From Periplaneta americana (lineage: Eukaryota; Arthropoda; Insecta; Blattodea; Blattidae): a stretch of 64,000 nt of DNA. The translations under genes and the position numbers were made by a program. The notes below the pieces were generated by a model, which made no database searches, was not told the origin of the DNA, and saw nothing but the letters and a program-made list of their open reading frames with translations. Positions 26,201-40,333 of this stretch are shown here, one piece after another (the stretch's first letter is position 1; the number at the start of each line of letters is the position of its first letter). The stretch lies in the NCBI RefSeq assembly GCF_040183065.1, contig NC_091119.1, positions 194,285,543 through 194,349,542 on the forward strand, written 5' to 3'.

Positions 26201-29200
26201 TGAATGGAAGTGTATAAATTTACAAAGGCACTTATTGTTACAGATGGAGCTAGTTCAAGGGATTGTTTATCGAGAATTGCAGCTGTTTCCTTCTATATTA
26301 CAAACATTCCTGATAACTGTCCTCATATTTGGTAATCGGATCTGAGATGGTTTTCAATACATCTACCCATTGTAACAACTTATAAGCGTGTACTCACAAT
26401 TTAAAGAGATTCTGCTACTGAAACTTGGCACAATTATAGCTATGTGATACGAGAAAATAATGTAAAATATTGTAATAACTAGTGTAATTACTGAAAACTT
26501 TTCTTTCAACGGAACCGAAATTAATTAGAAAATAATATTTAGAGGTAATACAACAATAATGTTTACTATCAACATTTAAATCTCACTTTGAGAGAGGAAC
26601 AGAGATTAAGGGTGTTTGAGAATAAGGTGCTTAGGAAAATATTTGGGGCTGAGAGGGATGAAGTTACAGGAGAATGGAGAAAGTTACACAACGCAGAACT
26701 GCACGCATTGTATTCTTCACCTGACATAATTAGGAACATTAAATCCAGACGTTTGAGATGGGCAGGGCATGTAGCACGTATGGGCGAATGCAGAAATACA
26801 CATAGAGTGTTAGTTGGAATACCGGAGGGAGAAAGACCTTTGGAAGGCCGAGACGTAGATGGGAGGATAATATTAAAATGGATTTGTGGGAGGTGGGATA
26901 TGATGATAGAGACTGGATTAATCTTGCACAGGATAGGGACCGATGGCGGGCTTATGTGAGGGCGGCAATGAACCTGCGGGTTCCTTAAAAGCCATTTGTA
27001 AGTAAATAAGTATGTATCAAGATTTATATAATCACTATTGCAGTAAATAATAATTCATTTTGAATCTTGCGTATACTACTTTTAACACTTGAATATAATT
27101 AATTGATTAACTAGCGGACTTACTCGTGTTAATTATGTACGTTTGTGCGGCTTACAGCTGTTTCGGTGTTTCATCACTATCCTCAGAGCCTACTAGATCT
27201 CGGCGTCATCTCGAACTTCTCTGCCTGTTATGTGGGTGTGTTTGATTGTTGAAAGGTGTTGAAGAGTGGAGTCAAATATTGTGTTTGTACTGAAATTGAT
27301 CTGTGTGTTGAGAATTTGATCGGGGTGTGTTTTAGTGTGTTTGTATATTTCGTATTGTTGTATTGTGTTGAGTTTTTGGTTCTTGGGTTGTATGTGTAGG
27401 ATTTCCATGTCCGCATTTATGTTATTGTATGTATGGTTAGCATTGGTTATGTGATCGGCGTATGTAGATGTATTGTGTCCTCTGGTTATTGCTTTAATGT
27501 GTTCTTTGTAGCGTGTTTGGAATGATCTGCCTGTCTGTTCTATGTAGAACTTATCGCAACTATTACATGTGAGTTTGCATACACCTGTGTGGTCATATTT
27601 ATTTGTTTATGTTTTTTGTGTTGAGATGTCTTTGTAGTGTGTTTTCTGTTCTGTATGTTATGTTGTATTTCTGCTTTTTGAATGAAGATGCGATCTTATG
27701 TGTGCTTTTGTTTTCATATGTTAGTGTGATGTATTTCTTGTGTTCTTGTTGTGTTTTACATAATTAACACGAGTAAGTCCACTAGTTAATCAATTAAATA
27801 ATAATTGTTATTTCTGGATTAAAATACGAGAACAACAAAGCAACTTTTCAAAGAACAGTGTCATACAAATTTCGCAAAAATGAATTCAGCTACTCGGGTT
27901 GAAAGTTCCCTCAGTTATCAGCGTATTTTTAAAATATGAAGCAAGATACGGTACCAGCAGCAACCAACTACGAAATATAAAGGCGTATTCCTCGGTAGAA
28001 AGAACGCAAGATTGGTTTTCTGAAGGGTATATGTACGTGAATATTTTTTTTGTATTAAAAATTACGCAGTTTTTTTCTTAATTCAGTGGTATATAGTTTA
28101 TTTGTGCTATTTAAATGGACATGTTCTAATACAATACAGATAGCTAAGACATTCACATTTAACTTTAAATTAAACTTTCCAAAAGTTGCAATTTTTTCGA
28201 CACGTGTTATTTCACAACTCCACAAATGTCAGAGATAGAATTTTCAAAGTTATAGAAGTTGTAAGTAAAGACTAAAATGTTGTATTTTAGAGCATTTAAA
28301 AACGATTTACTGGTTGAAATATAAAAATCACAATCGCACTTCTATAACTGTGCCAAGTCGGTCTTGTCATTATTGCATTAACAGTGGTACCAAGTAACAT
28401 GTTGGTGTTTCACTAAAAGAGTTGTGTACACAGTTTATCGCCTAATTTTATTTATTGCTATGTCAAAATAATTTCCCAGCTTGACAATGAATACTGCGAA
28501 TTGGTGTTGTGTTCTTGGTACAGCAGACGTTCGAGTCTGGCCTTGAGAAACTCCATCGAGGAAGAGGTTCCATGACGTCATGCAGCTCTCTGCCACCAAG
28601 CCGAGTTTTCACCACAATAGGCATTTATAAGGTGAGATTCAGTTCTCTCTCAAACATGTTTATACACTGTATTTTGTGTTGTTATTATTATTATTTATTT
28701 CATTTTCTTCTGTCTTCGATTTCGACGACTTTAAAAATATTTTCTTCCTGTCTTCAATTTCGACACTTCTAAAATATGTAACGGAGTTCATGAAGAAAAT
28801 TTCTAAACTGTATCGATTCCTATATGGTTCCAAATTCATAATCTTACTCGAGATTTTTGAAATACTTTCTTCCTGTCTTCAATTTAGACGTTTCTAAAAT
28901 ATGTAACGGAGTTCATGAAGAACATTTCTAAAGTGTATCGATTCCTATGTGGTTCCAAATTCATAATCCTACTCGAACTTTTTGAAATATTTTCTTCCTG
29001 TTTTCAATTTCGACCGTTCAAAAATATGTAACGGAGTTCAAGATGAAAATGCTTAAAAATATATATTTATTCCTATCTGGTTCTAAATTCATAACCATCC
29101 TCGATCTTCTTAAAATATTTTCTTCCAGTCTTCCACTTAAACCTTTCTAAAATATGTGACGGAGTTCATGAAGAAAATGTTAAAAAATAAATTTATTCCT

Positions 29201-32200
29201 ATCTGGTTCCAAGTACATAACCCTCCACAATCATTTCAAAATATTTTATTCCTGTCTTCAATTTTGACCTTTCTAAAATATGTGACGGAGTTCATGAAGA
29301 AAATGTCTAAAAATGTATCGATTTCCATCTGGTTCCAAATTCATAACTCTCCTCGATTTATTTTAAATATTTTCTTCGTGTCTTCAATTTCGACCTTCCT
29401 AAAATATCTGACGAAGATCATGAAGGAAATATCTAGAAATTTATCGATTCCTATCTGATTCCAAATTCATAACCCTCCTCGATCTTTTTAAAATATGTTT
29501 TTTCTGTCTTCAATTTTGACCTATTAAAAATATGCGACGGAGTTCATGTAAGAAAATGTTAAAAAATGTATCGATTCCTATCTGGGTCCAAATTCATAAC
29601 CCTACCATGAAAGAGTCAGAAAGGATTCAGCTATGAATTTTAATATTATTTTTTTATTGTAATTAAATATAGGATAAACAAAGGGAGATCAGTAACAGCG
29701 ATGTTAAATGGCATATTATGGGGGGAAAAATATATAGGCCTTTACATATATTTAAAGACAAAATATATAAATCTACAATTCCAAGTGCAGTAATAAATGG
29801 AGCGGAAACTTGGAAATTGAATCAAAATTTTCGGTCAAAATTATCATCAATTCAAATAGATTCTTTAAGATGTTGAGCCAAACATTGCAGAAGTGAAAGT
29901 ATAATAAATCAGGTGATTAGACAAAAATGAATGTGGAAAATTCAATTATGGACTATGTAGAATATAGACAATTTAAATGGTATGGACACGTCATGAGAGA
30001 TGAAATGTTGCCAAGATAGTACTAGAATGGATTCCGTATGGAGGAGGAGGAGGAGGAGGAGGCGAACCTCGAAATACATGGATAAAGAAAGTCAAGAAAA
30101 TGTTTGAAAAATGATCATAAGGTCGGGAATGGGAAGAGAGAGAAAACTGTAGAAATAAGAAAACAGTGTAGATAATTATAATGTAATAATGATAATAATT
30201 AGTGTCATAATGAGTGACTTTCCAAACATTTCTTTCCGATTACTATTACGGGACGAGTGACGGAAGCCAGTAGCTCAACTGCAAGGAGTGAACGCACATT
30301 TGATGATAAGAAAATAAAACTGGCATACTGCATAATTTTAATTCAAATAAGAGTCATGTACTAAAATGATATTTATAAAAATTAAACCTGTAACAAAAAC
30401 TCATTTGTAAAATAAGAAATCATAAAATGAATAAGTTATATTTAACCTGCTAAGAGCAGAAAGAATTGCAGATAATAAATACAATATCAGACCGTAACTT
30501 TAAGCGTGAATTTTAGTTATATTTTATTTTTCTTTGAAAATCTCAATTTCAAATAGTATTTGGCCATTTTAAAAGCACACAAAAAGTATGGTAGCAACAA
30601 AGATAATTAATTGGAAGTTTTTTTGAGGAATGCTTTTAATAACTTGCTTATGACAGTATGTTTTGTATCACAAAATTTTAAGTTCGAAAGGAATTTAAGT
30701 ATGATCCGTTCACATACATTTTTCTTTGTTATTAATGTAAAAACTGATATCACTTATATTACAGGGAACTAGAGTGGCAATTAAAAAGGTAACCATTAAG
30801 AAGAAACTGGATATAAATCATCAACTACTATGGGAAATTAAGCAGGTATGAACACATTCCAATTTTTAGATTTTTAAACTGCCACCTCGTACAATAATAC
30901 TAATAAATTGTATAGAGCACAATGGCAAACTATATGGGAAACAATGTGTATCATTTTATTTTATAGAAAAGTGACTATTATTTTTTAAAATACTGGATGT
31001 TGGAATGTACTAGACATGGAAATCATCTGTTCTATGTTCAAGAAAAGCCAGAAAAAGGACAGATGGAAGTTAATTTTGATATTTTTGTGTGCAGGTTCGT
31101 GATGTAACACATGAAAATACAGTACGTTTTGTAGGAGCATGCATAGAATGTCCGGTAGTGTTGTGTCTCACTGAGTATTGTCCAAAAGGAAGCCTCAAAG
31201 ATGTACTGGAAAATGATGAACTGCAACTGGATTGGAACTTCAGAATGTCTCTCATACATGACGTTGTCAAAGTATGAACAGCCACTTCCTTTTGTAAGGT
31301 CTATTAAAATCTCAAAAAATATACTAGTGACAGGACCAGTAATTTTTATAACCTAAGTGATTCTTAGATGTTAAACGACCCACATTATAAAAATAATACT
31401 AGACATTTTGCAATTATTTTATGTTATTTGGTTACCTAATGCACTACATTTCATGAAACCAGAAGCAGAATTTTTGAATGATTATTCTTAAACATGAAAC
31501 AGGAAATATTTTCCTTGATTCCTTCAAATTAAATTAAGGTACCGCTACTAAAACAGATTACAGATCATTTGACCATCATTTTAAAATATTTTCAGAATAC
31601 TTTGTCTCTGTTTAGGGTATGGCATATCTCCATGGCTCTGAAGTAGGAGTCCACGGAAAGCTACGCTCATGCAACTGTCTTATTGACGGTCGATTTGTTT
31701 TAAAGATATCAGATTTCGGTCTCAAAACTCTTACCACTCCATCTGAAATTGTCAAGGATCAGATATATTACACAAGTAAGTATTACATTGAAATTATAAT
31801 ATAAATCTTAGAAAAGGTGGTATTAATCATTTACAAGACATTATTATGCCCATCACATTGGATGTCGACCAATCTTAGAACGTTTCTGTCACTTTATGGC
31901 ATTTCAACCAATCAAGTTTAGTCACTTGTTAGTTTCGTTGTGTAGGCTTACATATCTGGTGAAATAATAATTAATGTGATTAGAATTATATTTAAACAGT
32001 CATTTTATTATATTAAAAAGTACTCAGTTTAAGTAATAGAAATTGATTGTAACAAGTGTTAAGTTCTTCACAGCCAACTTAATTGGTTTTCTCTCTTTAA
32101 AGTTTCTATCCTGAAAGCAGACACATTGTCCACAGCCAACGCTTCCAGAATAAAAGAACGAACTAACATATTTTTTTGTATTGAATCTGTATTTTTTCTT

Positions 32201-35200
32201 TCTCTCCCCTTCTGTCCCCTGAAGTGGCAATAATGCATTTCGTATTCTATTCTTTTCTTATGAACCTTCTGGTATAACAGTCCTATAGTACTGTTTTCAT
32301 TATGTAGTTACAATCACTGAGAGTTCTGTTTAGTTTATGATTCTGGTAAAAAATACTTACATAAACTGAGGGAAAAACAAGAACATTCACATTTATTCAC
32401 AGTGTTCTGCCCAAGGGCAGATCTTTCACTGCAAACTTAACATTCCCCAATCTTTCCTATTTCCCGCGTTCCTCTTGTTAGTATCCGCATACGATCCGTA
32501 TATGTCAATGTTGTCTATCATTTAATATCATCTTCCGCCCCGAACTCTTCTCTCTTTCACCATTCCTTCCAGTGCATCCTTCAATAGGCAGTTCCTTCTC
32601 AACCAGTGATCCAGTCAATTTCTTTTTCTCTTCCTGATCAGTTCAGCATTATTATTTGTTTGCTCACTCTTTCTGTCCATTTCAGGCACTTCATTCTTCT
32701 CCAGGTGTGATAGATGACGTTCTTATACACGAATCTCATTGTATGACTCCTTAAATCACTCGCAATTTATTTCTTTTGCGGTCTGTTTTCCAATAATTCT
32801 CACCGAGAAGAACTCAAATATTTCGCTACGTCTTTCCACTTCTAATGTGAATATATCGTATAAAAGTTATATTAACAGCATATCTCAGAACCTTATTAAA
32901 AAGTTTAATAATACTGTCTATTCAAAGAGTGTGTATTAATAATTTGTTTAGCAGTATAACATCAAAAGTTGCTTCAGCAATGTTGTCAACATTTCTGTCC
33001 ACTACACAGAGTTACTATGGGTTGCACCTGAACTCATCCCCTCTACTGTCATGCCTGGAACTCCAGCTACACAAAAGGGAGATGTGTACAGTTTCGCAAT
33101 CATCCTGGAAGAGATAGTGGTTCGAGGTGGACCTTTCGAAGCAGCCAGACAGTTCCTTGAGCCTCAGGGTGAGCAGCCGGGTGAGACCTAGGACTATACC
33201 CACATATTCATACTTTAGTATCCAATTAACTTATATGTCTGCCAGTGGCGGTCGGTGAGGCATTCTGGTGGTGGTGCCAAAAAAAAAAGGTTGTACGCAA
33301 ATCACCCAAGCGAAAGGTGATAATTACAGCTCACGTTTACATTATGTTAAATAAAACATTAATTAAACCAGCTATTTTACCAGGTGTACAGTTAATAATG
33401 TACTTACTTACAAGGGAAGGGTTTCGGCTCGAACAGGAATTTCGTATCCAAAATTTGTATACAGTCCCATCTCTACATCTCTGTAAAGCTCCCAAAAGCA
33501 TTCGTTTGTGTAATGTGTGGTTTGTCTGTTAGAGCACTGTACAAGTTGAGGGGTGGGGAGAGCAATGCACAAGTTAAGGGGATGGGACACTTTACCCGTA
33601 AGCCTAGCCTAACCTAGAAGCTAGTGCGAGTGTCAAAATCTCTAAAGCCCATTTAAGCACATTTTTCTCCAACGTTCTGTCCGAAAATATTGCAGCTAAT
33701 CAAAAATGTACATTGTTGTGTGAGTCATTGAATGCGCACAAGGACGCAACCTTAATAAATTAATCATTCCAAGGCTAGGACATGGAATGTATGATCATTC
33801 CACCTAAAAAAAACTAAATATATCCAGCCTCTGAATATCTATTTTCTTAGACAATACAAAATATATGCTCGGAGGATAACAGATTGCATAAGGAGAATCC
33901 AGAACTTAACTTGGGAAATCGAGTGTTTATAATGAAAATGCACTCTGTTATTCATAACCAGTTGTCTGCTCCAGTGTACCGCCCTATGCTTCAGTATTCC
34001 TGGCAGTCAGCTGGTTACGTGAATCCTGAACAAGTCTCGGACTTCAAAAATGTAATTCAGGTGGCATTTGATTTTTCAGCACTGGTGTGGTTCAGAAGAT
34101 TGTTCAGGTGTTGCTTCTGTGTGTTGTGCTTATTGCTCTGCTCCATGCTGTTTCATGCATTTTATAGAGAATCCCCATGTACAATTTTAAAGAAGTGTAT
34201 AGACCAATACCGACCAAACGGAGAGTTACACAAGTGAATGCTTTTACGGTCTTCATCACCATTGTGAGGTAAGCGTCTGTACAAATTTTTAACCAAAAAT
34301 TCCTGTTCGAGCCGAAACCCTTCCCTTGTTAGTAACAGTTACACTAACATTTCCGAAACTAATAACGAAATTTCCAAATACAGATAATACAAAACTTTCT
34401 CAGTATTGTTAAGTCACATACAAATAGCTTTTATAACTAGTAAAATTACTGGCAAAAACACACGAGATGAACAATGATATAGATAATAAATGAACACGTT
34501 TGCGCTTTATTTAAACAGGCTGATGAATCCAAGGCCGCAGCCTGAATAACACATGTTCATGTCCTGCACAGATCTCATGTATTGTTAACAAAAGCATCAA
34601 CACTAGCAACAGTGTAGCGATATTTAGTTGCCGCAAAACAAAGCAAATATTACACAAAATTAACAAATAGTGTTACATAATATGAAAAAACTATTTATCT
34701 TTCTAAAAAGAACCATGACCAACTATCTCTGCATTCGCGACATCAACTGTTTATAAGAATGTATATTTTCGTGAAAATCTCTCAGTAATTTGTAGAGGGT
34801 TAAAATCTGCATATTTCATGTAATACTGGAAGTAAAACTGTAGTCCATAGATTACAATGTAAGTATAATCAATACTATTCACGTAAATTCATTTCAATAA
34901 GATACGAGTACCATAGTTTGTACTATTACGATTTTTGAGAGAAGCATTCGACCAGAATTTATGGACTAACTTTCATCACAATTTTTGAGCCCTGATCCAT
35001 CGAACATTGGATGTTGGCACAGAGATCATTGCACGCGTGGCTGCCAGAGAGAATCCGCCGTTCCGTCCAGTTGTGGGGAACCGCGACTGTCCAGAAGAAC
35101 TGACGGAGCTGATGGAGAGATGCTGGGCTGATAATCCTGATGACAGGCCAACATTTGAAACTATCAGAGGCATAATAAGGTGCATCAGAAAGTGAGTAAC

Positions 35201-38200
35201 TATCAGTATGAGGCGTAGTCCCAGCTAACGTTCCCAGTATTTCTGTCGGCCGTCCAGCAGCATGTCCCCCACTATAACTGCTTGCAGCCACGAATTCACG
35301 CACTTGTCGGACTAAAACTTATGTACTATATAACAGGGAGTTATGACCTGCTCGTTCCCCAGATCTTATATAACGAAACTTTTATTTCTGGCGAACGCTG
35401 AAAAATAAAATGTATGCAACTAATATGGTGAAGGATTGGATTAGATTCGATCAGATCAAATCAGATTATTCATCCTTGATTACACACTTGACACATATAA
35501 TCACTGACCAACTATTAAGTTATTTAAATAAAAACTTCACTGTGTTAATATTTAAATTGCGGTATTATTTTACCTCAGTGACCAGTTTTCGATGTTATTT
35601 CCATCACCAGCATTCAGAGGATATTGGAAACTACATCGAAACTATTTAATCATGTAAAATGACACCAGAATAGGATAGGATAGGATAGGATAGGATAGGA
35701 TAGGATAGGATAGGATAGGATAAGGTGGGGTAGGATAAGATGGGTAGGATAGGGTAGGATAGAACAGTATAGAATAGGATAGGATGATATGGGGTAGGTG
35801 GGGTGATGGTAGGATAAGGTGGGATAGAGTAGAATAGGACAGTATAGGTTAAAATAGGATAGGGTAGAGTAGAATAGGATAGGATAGAATGTTATGGGGT
35901 GAAGTGAGGTAGGATAGGATGGGATGGGATGGCATGGAGTGGGGTGGGATAGGATAGGACAGGGTAGGATAGGATAGGACAGGATGGGATGGATTAGGAT
36001 AGGATAGGATGGGATGGGATAGGGTAGGACAGGATAGGATAGGACAGTATAGGATAGGTCAGGATAAGATAGATTAGATGGGATGGGATGGGATGGGATG
36101 GAGTGGGGTGGGATAGGATGGGACAGGGTAGGATAGGATAGGACAGGATGGGATGGATTAGGATAGGATAGGATGGGATGGGGTAGGATATGATACGATA
36201 GGATAAGACGGAACGGGACAGGCCAGGACAAGATAGGATGGGATGGGATAGGGTAGGATAGAACAGTATAGGATAGGTCAGGATAAGATAGAATAGATGG
36301 GATGGGATGGCATGGAGTGGGGTGGGATAGGATGGGACAGGATGGGATGGATTAGGGTAGGATAGGATGGCATGGGGTAGGACATGATACGATAGGATAA
36401 GGCGGAACGGGACAGGCCAGGACAAGATAGGATGGTATGGCATGGGTGGGCTAGGGTAGGATAGGAGAGGATAGTATAGGATAGGATGGTTTAGAATAGG
36501 ATAGGATAAAATAGGATAGGACGGGACAGGACAGCATGGAATGCCATGGCATGGGGTGGAGTAGGGTGGGATAGGATAGGACAGGATAGAATAGAATGGG
36601 TTACGTTATGATAGGACGGGACAGAACAGGTCAGGATGGTATGGAATAGGATAGGACAGGATAAGATGGCATGAAATGGAATGTCATGCGGTAGGGAGGG
36701 CTGGATTAGGATAGGACAGGATAAGGTAGGATAGAACAGTATAGGATAGGATATGATAGGATAGGATAAGATGGCACGGAATGGCATGGCATGAAGTGGG
36801 GTGGGATGGGGTGTGATAGAATGGGACGAGACGGGATAGGATAGGAAAGGTTTGGTTTGGTTTGGTTTGGTTTGGTTTAAATTAGATTAAATCAGGTTGG
36901 ATTTGATTGAGTTAGGTTAGGTTAGACTAGGCTAGGCTAGGCTAGGCTAGGCTACGACTATGAATGGAGACATGGGTTTAAACATGGTATGAAATATTCT
37001 TTGGGCCAATATGCTACTGATTGAAACTGCACGTGGCATAGCGGTACAATATTGCTATGTCTCCGTAGCACAATCGGTAAACATTGTAAATGGTTTCTGC
37101 TAGAGGAAGAGGGCGGAAGTTCAAACTTTAGTAGGTACCGGTACTGAAATAGGTACAATAGCGAAAATTAATCAGAGTGAAACAAAAAACAGTACAGTGG
37201 CGTACTGTCTCATTATTTACCGGCAATTTTACAAATTCTATAACAGCTAAATTTTGAAAACAGGTGGATTAGTTCCTAACAGTTGGGTTTCATCCAATCG
37301 CTAGTAAGGTTCGAAACCATCCCTTACCATTCCATACCCCTATTTCATTTTAATACTGGATTATGAGTATCAGAAGGGTTTCCTATCTCAAATTGCTTGT
37401 CTACAACCCCTCTATAACCAGATAAATTTCTTCGGTTGAATTCTGAAACACCCGGTATATTCGTGGCTGCACTCAACCTGAGACCAATGTTTTGGTACGA
37501 ACTTCCTAGGACTGAATCGGGAACGTTCGCTGGGACTCCCTGTAGAGTTAGCTGTAAGTTTAAAAAGATGACTAAAAATAAAAATTTACTCCTACTGAAT
37601 ATGCATTACACATTCTAGCTCCACACTGTATGATGTTATTTTGAATGTTGGTCACTTTTCAATTGTACTTCTTCAGAGTCCACAGTGTTTGTCCTATGAT
37701 AGAGATTGATTTCAACATTATTTTATACAATATTCATAGGAGGCAGTGAGAGCGATATTTCATGCAGTTAATTTCTCAGGGGTTACTGTGAGAATTTAAT
37801 GGATGATCTGTTACGTCGAATGGAACAGTATGCCAATAATCTGGAGGCCTTGGTGGAGGAAAAGACTGAACAGTTGAGTCAAGAGAAACGACGTTCTGAA
37901 GAACTCCTATATCAAGTGTTACCAAGGTGAGAAAATATACATACTCTTGGGAATATATTTGTCACAGTGTAAAAATGTTTTATCATTTTTGCGTGAACAA
38001 ATCGTAAGATCAATTAACAAAAAAAATAACTAGAATTCAGAGGTGATGGTAACTATAGTGAGGGTACCATAAGAACAGTTCCCAAACAGCAAATATTCCC
38101 GTCTTGTTAGTATTGCCAACTGTTACCAGATATCACACGATCCTTCGTACTAAATTACTTATTTACTTACCGTACTTTATGTTGGAAGGTTATTCTAAAT

Positions 38201-40123
38201 AATTCAATAATTTGTGTAAAATTTTTTCGTAAGGAAATTATACGAAAAAGGAATCAACATGTCAAGTATTTTGTCTGGCAATACGAAATTCATTGGCTTG
38301 ACTAAACAGTTGACTCACGAGACCTAACCTAAAAATGTATTTTGTTTGACCACAGGAAATTATTAGTACTAACTCCGAAATCTTGCCTGACTATAGTCTT
38401 GAATTATAACCACAACGCAATACAAAAAATAACTATTATGTATTAATATTAATACTGATATTAATTAATTATTAGTATGTTCAAAGTTCACTAGCTTCCA
38501 GTAACTGGCTCAGAAATCTAATACAATTTAAATTTCATGGAACTCCAGTACCGACAAATATTGTCGATATTTGTATCAGCTGCCAACATACTAGTTACAA
38601 AATCACTACCATTTGTAGTATTTGTCAGTATCGAAATTCGAAACGAAGTTGGCAAAAGAAAACTCAACCTGCAAACTAGAAAATCACCACAATCCACTAG
38701 CATATGTAGTAATGCGGGGAAAATGGTTAGGTTTCACCATTAGGATATGAAGTAAGCTGACCCGGACTATACATCGAAACTATATTTGTTTTTTTGAAAG
38801 ATGGGACATGACAGATAAGCGGCCGAGCTTGGAACTACAGTACCATGTTGCCAACATGGACTACCAGCTGCCAGCTGATGGAAGCTAGCAATTGTCGTTA
38901 AGATGGCTGACGTTAAAACATTCATTGACAATTGACGCGAAGGTAAGAAAACAATACAAAAATCGACAGAGAATCAAAGACGAAACGTACCAATGCTAAC
39001 ATTGTGTGCACAATAAATGTTTCCAAGAGAGCTATTAAGCACTCGCCATGTGGGACCTGTAAGTTTGGCAACTCAACCGTTGTTACCATAGCAACAGGCC
39101 TACCACGCTATGTGATATTCAATTGTTTTTCCGATCGCAACGCTCCTGTCATGTCCCAGCTTTCAAAAAAACAAGTATAGTCAATAAAGGTAAAATAACA
39201 CCACAATTTAAAAACTTGTGTCTTCAATAATTCCTTACTTCGCTAATTCGTCATTTACTTCTCTTTGTATCTTTGTCTCACTTCGCTTTCTCTCTATCCC
39301 TTCCATCCTCCTTTGCCACCTCTGTCTCATCCCTTTATTTTCTTTCATTGTTTGTCTTCTTTTCTCTCCTTACTTGTTCCCATTTTATCTTTCCTATCGT
39401 TATTCCTCTCTTGCTTTATTAATTGTTTCTTTCTTTATTTTCTTCGGTCATGTTTAGGCCTACTCATTTGCTTTCCTTTCTCTTATTTGCGTTCTTTCTT
39501 TTCTTTGTTATTTTTCTCTTTCTCTTTTCTTCCTTTCCTCCTTTACCTGTATTTCTTTCAAGTGTAACATTCAAATAAGCTACCACACAGTAAGTAACTC
39601 ATAGTAATGTTTGTTTCCAGACCAGTTGCTCAGCAGTTGATGGCGGGAGAAATGGTTAGGCCTGAGCAGTTTGAAAGCGTCACCGTGTACTTCAGTGATA
39701 TTGTTGGCTTCACAGCGCTCTGTGCTCAGAGTACGCCAATGCAGGTCTGTTAGAAAACTGCTTAAAACCGGTGTTCAAATTAAATTGATGAAATTTCTCG
39801 TTTACATATTTTTTATTTGGTTTTTTTCAAGTAGCCTATTTATATCAGTTTTAAAACTGAATAGCTAAGCGGGAAAACATCGCAAGAGTCAAATTAAAAT
39901 TTTACAGGAACAGAAAAAGAAATACTTGATGCTTAACGCTGTAACGATTTCCCACAACCTCCTGGGTTCTACAGCTTGTATTGAAGGTTGTACATTACAG
40001 TATAAAACAGAGTACGTGCAACGTGTTTATATTAAAACATTGCAGTAGAAAATAAATGTCTTTCCGCTTAGCTATTCAATTTATTGTTATAAAGTTATAT
40101 ATCATTATCATTATTATTATTAC

Positions 40124-40163
<40 letters not shown>

Positions 40164-40274
40164 GTTAACGTTCATTTTAATATTATTACTGTGGCACCTA
40201 ACATGGTATTTTCAATTTCTGGTACTGTGATAACTATTTCTATCCTACCTTTGGTTATGTCTTAATAATAATTC

Positions 40275-40333
<59 letters not shown>

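Noticed and set aside
34959..35303. - strand frames opposite cyclase exon 12 (and 31038-31285, 46171-46413)
   Set aside because: Shadows of + strand exons that match the receptor cyclase family; no similarity on the - strand.
35650..36787. Long - strand frames rich in Ser-Tyr-Pro-Ile
   Set aside because: Translations of the pentanucleotide array; period and composition explain them completely.
37060..37138. Possible tRNA gene or SINE
   Set aside because: Only weak box A/B-like words; no foldable cloverleaf and no flanking duplication seen.
39218..39567. Hydrophobic membrane-protein-like frames
   Set aside because: Pyrimidine-rich (TTTC/CTTT) tract upstream of the exon 14 acceptor; the hydrophobic residues come from T-rich codons.
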